From assembly GCA_018066865.1 (NCBI GenBank), contig JAGPVT010000042.1, forward strand, positions 1 to 56,340: a DNA stretch of 56,340 bases. The letters are read 5' to 3'. A model generated the notes under the pieces. The model made no database searches and was not told the origin of the DNA. It worked only from the letters and a program-made list of their open reading frames with translations. Source of the DNA: Marinobacter sp. (GTDB taxonomy: Bacteria > Pseudomonadota > Gammaproteobacteria > Pseudomonadales > Oleiphilaceae). Positions 49,519 through 56,340 of this stretch are shown here, one piece after another. Made by a program: the position numbers and the translations under genes. How positions within the stretch are numbered: position 1 is the first letter of the stretch; each line of letters starts with the position of its first letter.

Positions 49519-51156
49519 TCAGGTGGTTGGCGTGGCCCGCCACAGCCCGTCTTCCAGCAAGGCCCTGCCATCGGCCTCCAGTTTCAACAGGTGGGCCAGT
49601 GCGGAGCGGGCGGCGACACCGTGAATGGCCGTTGGCACATCACCATAGGCCTTGCTGGTCAGGTCTTTCAGGCTCACGGGTGACAGTGTGTCGAGAGCCC
49701 TTGCAACCTTGTGCTCCCGCGACAGGCGGTGGGTGATCAGGTAATCGATGATGGCTTCGGGGTGGCCCATCAGAAAGCCGTGAGCCGGCGCTATATAGCG
49801 AACGGGCTCTGCCAGCAAATCGTAGAGTGACTCCAGATAGGCTTTCATGTCGCCGTCGGGAGGGTTTATAACCACCGTTGAGCCCTGCATGATGTGATCC
49901 CCCGAAAACAGCAGCTCCTGGTCTCTCAGCAGAAAACAAAGGTGGTTGGAGGCGTGTCCCGGTGTGTGCAGCACTTTCAAGGTGCCGGCATCGGTTTTGA
50001 TCAGATCGCCGTGCTCAGGCTGGTGGTCGGGCGCAAACTTCTGATCCTGTGAGGCTCCTTCCGGGGCTGATTGGCCATAAACTCTGCAGCCGGTTTTTTC
50101 CTTGAGTGTACGGGTGCCGGGGGAATGGTCAAGATGGGTGTGAGTAACGATTACAACGTCAATCTGCCCACCGGTCACCTCCAGAATCCGCTCAATATGA
50201 CCCGCATGATCCGGGCCGGGGTCCAGAACGGTAAAGCGCTTGTGCCCCAGAATGTACGTGTTTGTGCCCGGGCCGGTCATCACGCCGGGGTTGGGCGCAG
50301 TCAGGCGGATCACGCCTGCTGCAACCTCAACCGCTTCACCGGGAACAATCTCCGATTTCGTGGTACCTGCACCCTCCGGATCCAGCTTTGCAGCTTCATC
50401 GTAAGCTGGCGCTCCAGGCTCCAGAATCACCGGTTTACCGCGTCGGATGGCTGGCCATGGCTGGCTGGGGTAGGATTCCGGCGGATTCGCCCAGGCATAG
50501 CGCATCAGGGTTTCGACGGTCTCAAAGTCCCGTAGAACCCGCAGCGTTCTTATGGTCGGCAGTGTCATTAATCGATGGCCCGCGCGATGCTCTTCCAGTG
50601 CTTGTGCAGGGCTGAGCCAAACGTGGCTGATGGTTTCTTCGCCATCATGGCTTACGCGCTGGTTCTCTGGTGCTGTAGTCACAAAGAACCGGGTATCGAA
50701 GCGCCGGGGAGGGCCGGGTGGGGTAATCCAGTGGCTCAGGTAGGCCATCCGGTCCAGAGGGATCGTCAGCTTGTGCTTTTGGCAAAGTTCAGCCAGAGAG
50801 AGCTTGCCTCCGAACACGGCCTTGCGATCATCATGAGCGGCGTGATCTCCGCTGATTGTCCGCCGGTCGGCATCGACGGCCAGCAGCACGCCGGCTTCTT
50901 CGAAGCATTCGCGGACGGCGGCCAGCATATAATCTGTGCCACCGTCGCTCAGGCTCATGGTGTGGCTGATTTCAGTGTCTTCCGGACCAGCTGCATGCAT
51001 ACGCCCATGGGATTCCTTCTGATCTACCGCGCCGCCAGGGAAAACGTAATAGCCGGGCAGAAACACCGCGTCCCAGGTACGTTGTAACAGCAGTATCTCA
51101 ATGCCATTCGGGGTATCCCTTACCAGTGCCAGCGTGGCAGCAGGTCGAATATCCAT
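49519..51156 (-). CDS. Nudix hydrolase - metallo-beta-lactamase-fold fusion protein
   Basis: The protein is about 545 aa. The N-terminal Nudix-like domain (about 1-190) has FLPGYYVFPGGAVD and AAVRECFEEAG, which keeps the REx2EExG core but lacks the canonical Gx5E lead-in, as in NUDT19-like CoA hydrolases. The C-terminal MBL-fold domain has THTHLDHSPG (HxHxDH), HTPGHASNHL, SGDH and PAHGF, a complete dinuclear zinc site like LACTB2. It ends with a winged-helix-like segment. The two domains may process linked substrates, for example acyl-CoA or RNA; this is not established. ATG 51156 is preferred over TTG 51174. Confidence 0.8.
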   Translation of the reverse strand: MDIRPAATLALVRDTPNGIEILLLQRTWDAVFLPGYYVFPGGAVDQKESHGRMHAAGPEDTEISHTMSLSDGGTDYMLAAVRECFEEAGVLLAVDADRRTISGDHAAHDDRKAVFGGKLSLAELCQKHKLTIPLDRMAYLSHWITPPGPPRRFDTRFFVTTAPENQRVSHDGEETISHVWLSPAQALEEHRAGHRLMTLPTIRTLRVLRDFETVETLMRYAWANPPESYPSQPWPAIRRGKPVILEPGAPAYDEAAKLDPEGAGTTKSEIVPGEAVEVAAGVIRLTAPNPGVMTGPGTNTYILGHKRFTVLDPGPDHAGHIERILEVTGGQIDVVIVTHTHLDHSPGTRTLKEKTGCRVYGQSAPEGASQDQKFAPDHQPEHGDLIKTDAGTLKVLHTPGHASNHLCFLLRDQELLFSGDHIMQGSTVVINPPDGDMKAYLESLYDLLAEPVRYIAPAHGFLMGHPEAIIDYLITHRLSREHKVARALDTLSPVSLKDLTSKAYGDVPTAIHGVAARSALAHLLKLEADGRALLEDGLWRATPTT

Positions 51157-51312
51157 AGAGTTTCCGTTATTCAAAACTGTAACCCCAGCGCTAAAAGATC
51201 AAAAATGAAGATAACCGATTTTCGCGACCGGTTCTTGAGATGAACACCTTAACTTAACAGAGTATCATCCGGTTCCGCGTCCCGACACTTTGCCAGACAG
51301 GTACCTTCCACA

Positions 51313-51738
51313 GTGGCCCGAATCGAGCTTTCTTTCCCTGACGATGTATTCTGTTTCGAAACGCGCATGCAGGTTCGAACGACCGATATCAATGGCGCCA
51401 ATCATCTGGGCAACGATGCTCTGGTATCGATGCTATCTGAAGCGCGAGCCCAGTTCCTGATATGTTACGACATTCCAGAGAGCGATAGCGGCGGTGAGGG
51501 TATTATCGTGACTGATCTGGCCACTATGTATCAGTCGGAATCATTCTTTCCGGAAATGCTGCGCTTTGAGGTCGGTGTAATGGACTTCAACAAATACGGT
51601 GGCGACTTTGTGTTCCGGGTGACCAAGGTCGAGAGTGGCCAGGCCGTTGCTCTGGCGAAATATGGATTCGTGTTTTTTGATTATCACCAGAAGAAAGTGG
51701 TCCCCATGCCGGAGAGTTTCCGGTCACGCTTCGCTTGA
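51313..51738 (+). CDS. hotdog-fold thioesterase-like protein
   Basis: The protein is 141 aa. The 4HBT-type hotdog segment MQVRTTDINGANHLGNDALVSMLSEAR, the VTDLATMYQSESFFPEMLRFEVG strand and the final FVFFDYHQKKVVPMPE match short acyl-CoA thioesterases. It probably hydrolyses an acyl-CoA thioester in the cytoplasm. The GTG start at 51313 has only a weak ribosome site. The 3' end overlaps the convergent MATE gene by 15 bp. Confidence 0.82.
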   Translation: MARIELSFPDDVFCFETRMQVRTTDINGANHLGNDALVSMLSEARAQFLICYDIPESDSGGEGIIVTDLATMYQSESFFPEMLRFEVGVMDFNKYGGDFVFRVTKVESGQAVALAKYGFVFFDYHQKKVVPMPESFRSRFA

Positions 51739-53064
51739 ATTCTTCCCGCCCTTGCGAAGTTGCTTCATACCGGTGCGATAGAAACTGTATGCCATGACAC
51801 CGGCGAACAGGTTGCCCACCAGAGCACCGCTCATCAGGCCATAGATGCCGTTGAGCTGACTGCCTAGCCACAGCAGTGGCAGGAAGCACAGAAACAACCG
51901 CAATGTCGAAACCAGTAGCGCCCTCATGGCCAGGCCAAGCGCGTTGCACACCGACACCATCAGCATGCACACCCCAAGGCCGCTGTAGCTGAGCGGCACT
52001 CGCACAAGGTAGGCTCCGAGCAGGTCCTGAACTTGTTGGTCGCTGCTGAACAGTTCGGAGACAAGGCCGGAGGCGATCAGCCAGAGCAGGCCAATGGCCA
52101 GTTGCCAGATCACCACAAAGCGCACCGCCAGCCTTACCAGCTTGCGAATCTGTTCTATGTCTCCGGCACCCAGCATGCGGCCGATCATCGGTGGCATGGA
52201 CATGGTGAGCGCAAGTACTACCACAATGGAGAAAAACTCGAGGCGTGTCCCTAACCCCCAGGCGGCAACAGCGGCCGAGCCGAAGCCGGCGACCATAGCG
52301 GTTGCCAGCATGGCTGACGCTGGCGGCATGAGCTGGCTGACCATGGCGGGGGCCATGATGCTGTTGAGCTGTTTCAGGGCTCGGCCCAGAGCGAGTTCGC
52401 GAAGATCAAAGCGTGCCCAGCCGCGTTTCAGCAGCTTTGGGTATATAAACAGGCAGCCGACGCCAAAAGAGGTAACCGTGGCCCAGGCGGCGCCGGGTAG
52501 CCCCCAGTCGAATACGAAGATATACAGGGGGTCGAGGGCGATGTTGGAAAGGCTGGTCGCCACCATCATGTAGCCGGGCAATTTGGTGTCGCCGTGGGAG
52601 CGACAAATGCTGTAACCGAAGTAGAGAAAGGCGCCGATCCAGGCGGAGAACAGCCAGGGTACCCAATAGCTGCGAACCAGAGGAAGCAGAGTTTCTTCTG
52701 CCCCGAGTGCAGTCATGATCGGGCTTTGCAGAAGCCACAAGCCGACACAGAGTAAAAACACCAGTGCACTGCCAACGGTAATGACCAGTCCGCCCAGGCG
52801 AAACGCCCGGAGCTTGTCGCCGGCGCCGAGTGTCCGCGAAATGATGGCGGTAGTGGCAATGCCCAGGCCCACCTGTAGCCCGATAATGAGCTGATGCATG
52901 GGGAGCGTGAAGCCGAGAGCTGCCAGTGGATCCCGGCCAAGCTGGCCGATAAAGGCGCTGTCGGCGAGCTGAAATGTCATCAGCGAGAGCACGCCAAACA
53001 GCATGGGCCAGGTCATGATGTAGAGCTGGTGGGGGAGGCTGGCGTTTTGGGTGGTATTGCTCAC
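51724..53064 (-). CDS. MATE-family efflux transporter
   Basis: The protein is 446 aa with twelve helices in two MatE repeats. Segments include FIGQLGRDPLAALGFTLPMHQLIIGLQVGLGIATTAIISRTLGAGD and the repeat-2 equivalent ATAMVAGFGSAAVAAWGLGTRLE. It is a cation-coupled drug or metabolite exporter, resembling the NorM/DinF families. The start is GTG 53064. The inverted repeat copy 2 lies 67 bp upstream, between it and tpx on the same strand. Confidence 0.92.
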   Translation of the reverse strand: MSNTTQNASLPHQLYIMTWPMLFGVLSLMTFQLADSAFIGQLGRDPLAALGFTLPMHQLIIGLQVGLGIATTAIISRTLGAGDKLRAFRLGGLVITVGSALVFLLCVGLWLLQSPIMTALGAEETLLPLVRSYWVPWLFSAWIGAFLYFGYSICRSHGDTKLPGYMMVATSLSNIALDPLYIFVFDWGLPGAAWATVTSFGVGCLFIYPKLLKRGWARFDLRELALGRALKQLNSIMAPAMVSQLMPPASAMLATAMVAGFGSAAVAAWGLGTRLEFFSIVVVLALTMSMPPMIGRMLGAGDIEQIRKLVRLAVRFVVIWQLAIGLLWLIASGLVSELFSSDQQVQDLLGAYLVRVPLSYSGLGVCMLMVSVCNALGLAMRALLVSTLRLFLCFLPLLWLGSQLNGIYGLMSGALVGNLFAGVMAYSFYRTGMKQLRKGGKNSSEA

Positions 53065-53130
53065 GGGTTGGGGGTGGTGCCTTGGTCTGGAATGGGGTGC
53101 TGAAGTCTAACAGGTTTACTTTGCAGTTGG

Positions 53131-53238
53131 CCTTTCGGGCGGATCGGCCTCCGCAGACACGCCGTAAACCCATCCTTGGGGGCTTGGCATTGCCATCCCT
53201 GGCAATCACAGTGTGCGAAGGCCGATCCGCCCAAAAGG
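53131..53238 (-). repeat. large inverted repeat with two GGA-loop hairpins, copy 2 (candidate CsrA/RsmA-binding 3'-UTR element)
   Basis: The 25-nt arms (53131-53155 and 53214-53238) pair with two mismatches. Read on the minus strand, the 58-nt core has TTGCCA-GGGA-TGGCAA and CCC-AAGGAT-GGG hairpins, with GGA triplets starting at 53198 and 53175, again 23 nt apart and in CANGGANG context. The core matches copy 1 (35530-35632) at GCCAnGGATGGCnnnGCCAAGC and at GCGTGT, while arm sequences are unrelated. It lies 56 nt after the tpx stop, in the sense direction, and 67 bp before the MATE start. Confidence 0.75.
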
Positions 53239-53294
53239 CTCCAGGCCCGGGTAGTTTTCCTCCGGGATTTCCTAATGCCGCTTTGAAAGCCTGA

Positions 53295-53792
53295 TCAGAG
53301 AACCTTCAGCGCTGCATCGTAGTCGGGCTCGTCTTTGATTTCGTTGACGAGCTGGCTGTGGATAACCTTGTTGTCCTCATCGAGAACCACCACTGCGCGG
53401 GCGCAAAGGCCAGCCAGTGGACCGGTCTGAATGCTGACGCCGTAGTCCTGCTGAAAGCTGTAGTTCCGGAAGGATGAAAGCGTTATGACGTTTTCCAGGC
53501 CTTCAGCGCCACAAAAGCGGGCTGCTGCAAACGGCAGGTCGGCGGAGACAACCAGTACAACGGTGTTATCCAGAGCGCCGGCTTTTTCGTTGAACTTGCG
53601 AGTGGAGGCGGCGCATACGCCGGTGTCGATACTGGGGATGATGTTCAGGATCTTGCGTTTTCCAGCCCAGTTATCGAGTTTTACATCTTCCAGACCGCTG
53701 TTGGTCAGTGTGAAGGGAGGCACGGTGTCGCCGATCTGTGGAAACTTGCCGCTCAGTTCAATGGGGTTGCCGTCGAGAGTTACTGTGCTCAT
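53295..53792 (-). CDS. tpx: thiol peroxidase Tpx
   Basis: The 165-aa atypical 2-Cys peroxiredoxin has peroxidatic Cys60 (IDTGVCAAS) and resolving Cys94 (ARFCGAEG), matching Cys61/Cys95 of E. coli. It detoxifies lipid and alkyl hydroperoxides with thioredoxin as reductant. ATG 53792 has AAGGAG 6 bp upstream; a longer frame to 53813 is unlikely. It adds a third peroxidase-system gene to ahpC and ahpF in the window. The GGA-loop repeat copy 2 lies in its 3' flank. Confidence 0.95.
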   Translation of the reverse strand: MSTVTLDGNPIELSGKFPQIGDTVPPFTLTNSGLEDVKLDNWAGKRKILNIIPSIDTGVCAASTRKFNEKAGALDNTVVLVVSADLPFAAARFCGAEGLENVITLSSFRNYSFQQDYGVSIQTGPLAGLCARAVVVLDEDNKVIHSQLVNEIKDEPDYDAALKVL

Positions 53793-53861
53793 GGGTTGCT
53801 CCTTGTTTTCCATAAATGTTCAGAACCAGCTTACTCTGTTTAGACCATTTTGGATGAGTTT

Positions 53862-55073
53862 TCATCCTGTCCGTGGCTCGAATCCGGGAGCAGGGTGGCG
53901 CTGAACCAGCAGGAGGTAGCTGCCCAGAGAAGCAACGGCGCAGATGGAAATGATAGTCGCCATCACCAATGAAGTGCCATCGTGCAGGTAACCCACGAGC
54001 ATGCCGGCGAAGGCTGCGACTGACATTTGTGCGAAGCCGAACAGCGCCGAAGCGGAGCCGGCCATGCGCGGGAAGTTGGCCATGGCGCCTGCCATGGTCT
54101 GGGGCAGAACCATGCCGGTGCCGACCATAAACAATGCCTGGGGCAGGATAACGGCCCACACACTGAAGATTTCAGCGACTGCCAGTGCAACCATCAGGCC
54201 GCCCGCGGTAACGGCAATAAGCAGCCCGCGAACGAGGATCTGGTCTGGCACCAGTCGGCTGCCAAGGCGGATCGCTGAAAGGTTGCCGGTTACATAGCCA
54301 ACCACGATGCCGGCGAAGTACAGGCCAAACTGTTGCGGTGGAACTTCAAGAAAATCGATCAGTACGAACGAGGAGCCGGAGAGAAACGCAAAAAGCCCGG
54401 AGAATATCAGCGCGTTTGTCAGGGTATAGCCAAGAAAACTGATATCGGTGCCGATGGCGCGATAGTTCCGTAACAGGCTGCAGAGCTTAAGGGGTTGGCG
54501 GTATTCCGGCCGCATTGGCTCGGGAATGCCGAAGGCGACCACCACGGCCATGATCAGGGCATAGCCGCCCAGTGCGAGGAAAATGGAGTGCCAACCCAGA
54601 CCGGCTACCATCAAACCGCCGAGTGTGGGTGCGACTGCAGGCGCAAGCGCCATGATGCTGGCAAGAAGCGCCATGATTTTTGCTGCTTCACGGGGTGTGT
54701 AGATATCCCGGATAGCAGCACGCCCCAGAACTGGCCCGGCCGACCCGCCCAGCGCCTGTAAAAAGCGGGACAGGATAAGGGTTTCAATATTACTGGCAAG
54801 TGCACAGCCAATGCTGGCGATGGCAAACAGCACAAAACCGCCAATCATGATCGGTTTGCGGCCAAACCGATCAGCCAGGGGGCCGCACACCAGTTGCGCT
54901 ATGGCAAAACCAACCATGTACAGGCTCAGGGTTAGCTGAACCTGGCTGGTGCCCGCGCCAAAATCACTGCCGATCTGCGGCAGTGCCGGCAGATACATGT
55001 CGGTGGCCAACGGCCCCAAGGCGACGGCGGCGGCGAGCAGTATGGTTGTCCATATACTGGTGAGTGCGAGCAT
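53862..55073 (-). CDS. Bcr/CflA-family MFS multidrug efflux transporter
   Basis: The protein is 403 aa with twelve helices. Family signatures are ATDMYLPALPQIGSDFGAGTSQVQLTLSLYMVGFAIAQLVCGPLADRFGRKP (motif A region), RFLQALGGSAGPVLGRAAIRDIY, and MALAPAVAPTLGGLM (motif C). It is a proton-coupled exporter of drugs in the inner membrane. It lies 112 bp downstream of a LysR gene on the same strand, with a palindrome between them that may be its operator. Confidence 0.92.
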   Translation of the reverse strand: MLALTSIWTTILLAAAVALGPLATDMYLPALPQIGSDFGAGTSQVQLTLSLYMVGFAIAQLVCGPLADRFGRKPIMIGGFVLFAIASIGCALASNIETLILSRFLQALGGSAGPVLGRAAIRDIYTPREAAKIMALLASIMALAPAVAPTLGGLMVAGLGWHSIFLALGGYALIMAVVVAFGIPEPMRPEYRQPLKLCSLLRNYRAIGTDISFLGYTLTNALIFSGLFAFLSGSSFVLIDFLEVPPQQFGLYFAGIVVGYVTGNLSAIRLGSRLVPDQILVRGLLIAVTAGGLMVALAVAEIFSVWAVILPQALFMVGTGMVLPQTMAGAMANFPRMAGSASALFGFAQMSVAAFAGMLVGYLHDGTSLVMATIISICAVASLGSYLLLVQRHPAPGFEPRTG

Positions 55074-55154
55074 TTATTGTCCATACATACATTGAGGAAG
55101 GCAGGTGTGGGATGGATTCTAGGGGGTGCCTTGCTAAAAAATAACAGGGGTGCT

Positions 55155-55173
55155 GCTCATAGGATATATGAGC
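55155..55173. promoter_or_regulatory. dyad upstream of the Bcr/CflA gene, possible LysR box
   Basis: GCTCATA-GGATA-TATGAGC has exact 7-bp arms and is 82 bp before the exporter start, just after the LysR stop codon. LysR boxes usually have this size and symmetry. Confidence 0.4.
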
Positions 55174-55185
55174 AAAATTGATAGG

Positions 55186-56097
55186 TTACTCGTTCAGGCC
55201 ATTCATGGTGGCCGCTACGGCGTTTACCTGGTTTCTCAGCCAACGGTGGGCCGCGTCGTTCTGGTTGCGACGATGCCAGACCATGAGCAAGGTAAAGGGC
55301 TTGTAGTTGAAGGGTAAAGGCACCCAGGCGAAGTCCCGGAGTAAGTGTTTGCTCATGAGCTCAGGCGCGGTCGCCAGCATGTCGCTGCCCCGAAGAAACT
55401 CTGGCAGGCCGGAGAAGTTGGAAACGGTAATCACGTTGCGACGGGTCAGTCCGCGGGCAGTAAGCCCGGCTTCGATGGCAGGCTTCTCGCCGCTGCCGAA
55501 GACCAGGGCGATATGATCGGCTTTCAGGTAATCGGTCACGGTCTCTGGCGCTTCGCGCTGGCTTGGGTCGTAGAAAACCACCATGCGATCGCCCATCAGG
55601 CCCCTCTGCATAATGTCGGTGGCTTCCGGGGCGTGGGGGGAAATGATCAGATCGCAGATGTCCTTGCGCAGCATGTCCGCGTTGGGGATTCTCGAGGCAA
55701 TTACCTGCAGCATGATACCCGGCGCCTGTTGCCGCAAGCGCTGCATTAACGGAGGCAGGAGCAGGTCCCGCTCGTAGTCGTTGGCGGCTACGGTGAAGGT
55801 AAACTCGGTGGTTTCCGGTGTGAAGGGCGGGCCGGATGCCAGCGAGTGCATGTCGTCGAGAATCTGGCGAACGTGAGGGCCTGCCTGCACCGCATATCGG
55901 GTGGGAGCAATGCCACGTCCGGATTTGACGAAAAGAGGGTCGCCCAAGGCGTTGCGCAGCCGGTCCAGAGTGTGACTGACTGCCGACTGGCTGACTCCCA
56001 GCTTGACTGCCGCGCGGGAAACACTACCTTCGTCGAGAACCGCGACAAAGGTGTGGAGCGCGCGGATATCAAGATTGAATGTATCAATAAGGTTCAT
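55186..56097 (-). CDS. LysR-family transcriptional regulator
   Basis: The protein is 303 aa. The N-terminal helix-turn-helix reads DIRALHTFVAVLDEGSVSRAAVKLGVSQSAVSHTLDRLRNALGDPLFVKSGRG, and a C-terminal effector-binding domain begins at about residue 90 (FTFTVAANDYERDLLLPPL). It probably regulates the adjacent exporter, as inferred from proximity and the intervening dyad. The start is ATG 56097. Confidence 0.9.
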   Translation of the reverse strand: MNLIDTFNLDIRALHTFVAVLDEGSVSRAAVKLGVSQSAVSHTLDRLRNALGDPLFVKSGRGIAPTRYAVQAGPHVRQILDDMHSLASGPPFTPETTEFTFTVAANDYERDLLLPPLMQRLRQQAPGIMLQVIASRIPNADMLRKDICDLIISPHAPEATDIMQRGLMGDRMVVFYDPSQREAPETVTDYLKADHIALVFGSGEKPAIEAGLTARGLTRRNVITVSNFSGLPEFLRGSDMLATAPELMSKHLLRDFAWVPLPFNYKPFTLLMVWHRRNQNDAAHRWLRNQVNAVAATMNGLNE

Positions 56098-56145
56098 GGA
56101 TAGCAGTGTAATCCAGAACCGCCGCTCCCGGAACCGGGCGTCACA

Positions 56146-56340
56146 TCAATCCGAACGCTCAGCCAGCCACTCTGCGATTTCCAGCCAACTTTCGTTGGGC
56201 GCTTTACTGCCGGCCAGAATGCCCATGTGTCCGCCTTGGGTAACGCGAAAGGTCTTGTCCAACGAGGAGACGTGATCCATCAGCCTTTTTGCCGCTGCCG
56301 GCGTCACCATGGTGTCCTCGCTGCCTGCTACGGCAAACAG
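56146..56340 (-). CDS. alpha/beta hydrolase, class III PHA synthase-like, C-terminal part
   Basis: The frame enters from the right edge and ends at TGA 56146. The visible 64 codons (LFAVAGSEDTMVTPAAAKRL, then VTQGGHMGILAGSKAPNESWLEIAEWL) match the C-terminus of PhaC-like alpha/beta hydrolases. The catalytic Asp would be in AGSEDTMV and the His in GGHMGIL. The N-terminus is outside the window, so whether it is a polyhydroxyalkanoate synthase or a related hydrolase cannot be decided. Confidence 0.7.
   Translation of the reverse strand: MFAVAGSEDTMVTPAAAKRLMDHVSSLDKTFRVTQGGHMGILAGSKAPNESWLEIAEWLAERSD

Noticed and set aside
1..56340. Search for CRISPR arrays, tRNA, rRNA, toxin-antitoxin pairs and restriction-modification genes
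   Set aside because: No regularly spaced repeats, cloverleaf sequences or corresponding protein families were seen.

Overview
The window looks like chromosomal DNA of a marine gammaproteobacterium, most likely Marinobacter or a close relative. This is inferred from the protein repertoire: an AlmA-type long-chain alkane monooxygenase, a FadE-type acyl-CoA dehydrogenase, a DUF3581 protein, TRAP transporters, a short encapsulated-ferritin-like protein and the E. coli-style two-subunit transhydrogenase. GC content is moderate to high. No rRNA, tRNA, CRISPR array or prophage was seen. The only mobile DNA is the end of an IS3-family element at the left edge. Both ends of the window cut genes.

Layout. 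1-0.85 kb: IS3 transposase tail abutting a truncated mltF. 1.0-4.6 kb: a membrane-anchored Gfo/Idh/MocA protein, MgtC and a PerM-type permease. 4.7-7.7 kb: a DctP/DctQ/DctM TRAP operon. 7.7-11.1 kb: ahpC, DUF3581 and ahpF, with OxyR-like half-sites in front of both ahp genes. 11.1-16.1 kb: transglutaminase-like protein, SpoU-type methyltransferase, COG2509 flavoprotein, rlmE and an acetylpolyamine-deacetylase-like protein. 16.2-18.9 kb: EncFtn-type ferritin, AlmA-like monooxygenase, DUF302 protein. 19.1-26.2 kb: a catabolic block with an IclR regulator, TAXI-type TRAP receptor, fused TRAP permease, two CoA-transferase subunits and an unassigned transporter. 26.2-31.1 kb: a regulator remnant, rhlE, ompW, an HxlR regulator divergent from an ene-reductase, and a BamE-like lipoprotein. 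31.1-35.5 kb: pntAB, marC family, ChaC-like gene. 35.6-40.2 kb: EamA exporter divergent from LysR, then an ABC uptake operon. 40.5-47.6 kb: fadE, a UbiA prenyltransferase, an AEC carrier divergent from a MalY/PatB lyase, a small secreted protein, a second EamA exporter. 47.7-56.3 kb: periplasmic AstE/AspA-like hydrolase, a Pmp3/YqaE microprotein, a Nudix-MBL fusion, a thioesterase, MATE, tpx, a Bcr/CflA pump with an upstream LysR gene, and the 3' end of a PhaC-like hydrolase.

How the genes work together. Peroxide defence is spread over ahpC, ahpF, tpx and possibly the small ferritin. Uptake of organic acids followed by CoA activation is a theme (two TRAP systems, a CoA transferase, FadE). Both TRAP operons carry a terminator-like hairpin directly after the binding-protein gene, which would make the receptor more abundant than the permease.

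The most interesting signal is a pair of large intergenic inverted repeats (35530-35632, and 53131-53238 in the opposite orientation). They share a conserved core of about 53-58 nt but have unrelated, self-complementary 25-nt arms. Each core carries two small hairpins with GGA in the loop, 23 nt apart, in the context CANGGANG. That is the classical binding signature of CsrA/RsmA. Both copies lie just 3' of a stop codon in the sense direction. This suggests a dispersed family of 3'-UTR RNA elements that bind or titrate a CsrA/RsmA protein. It is an inference that needs testing.
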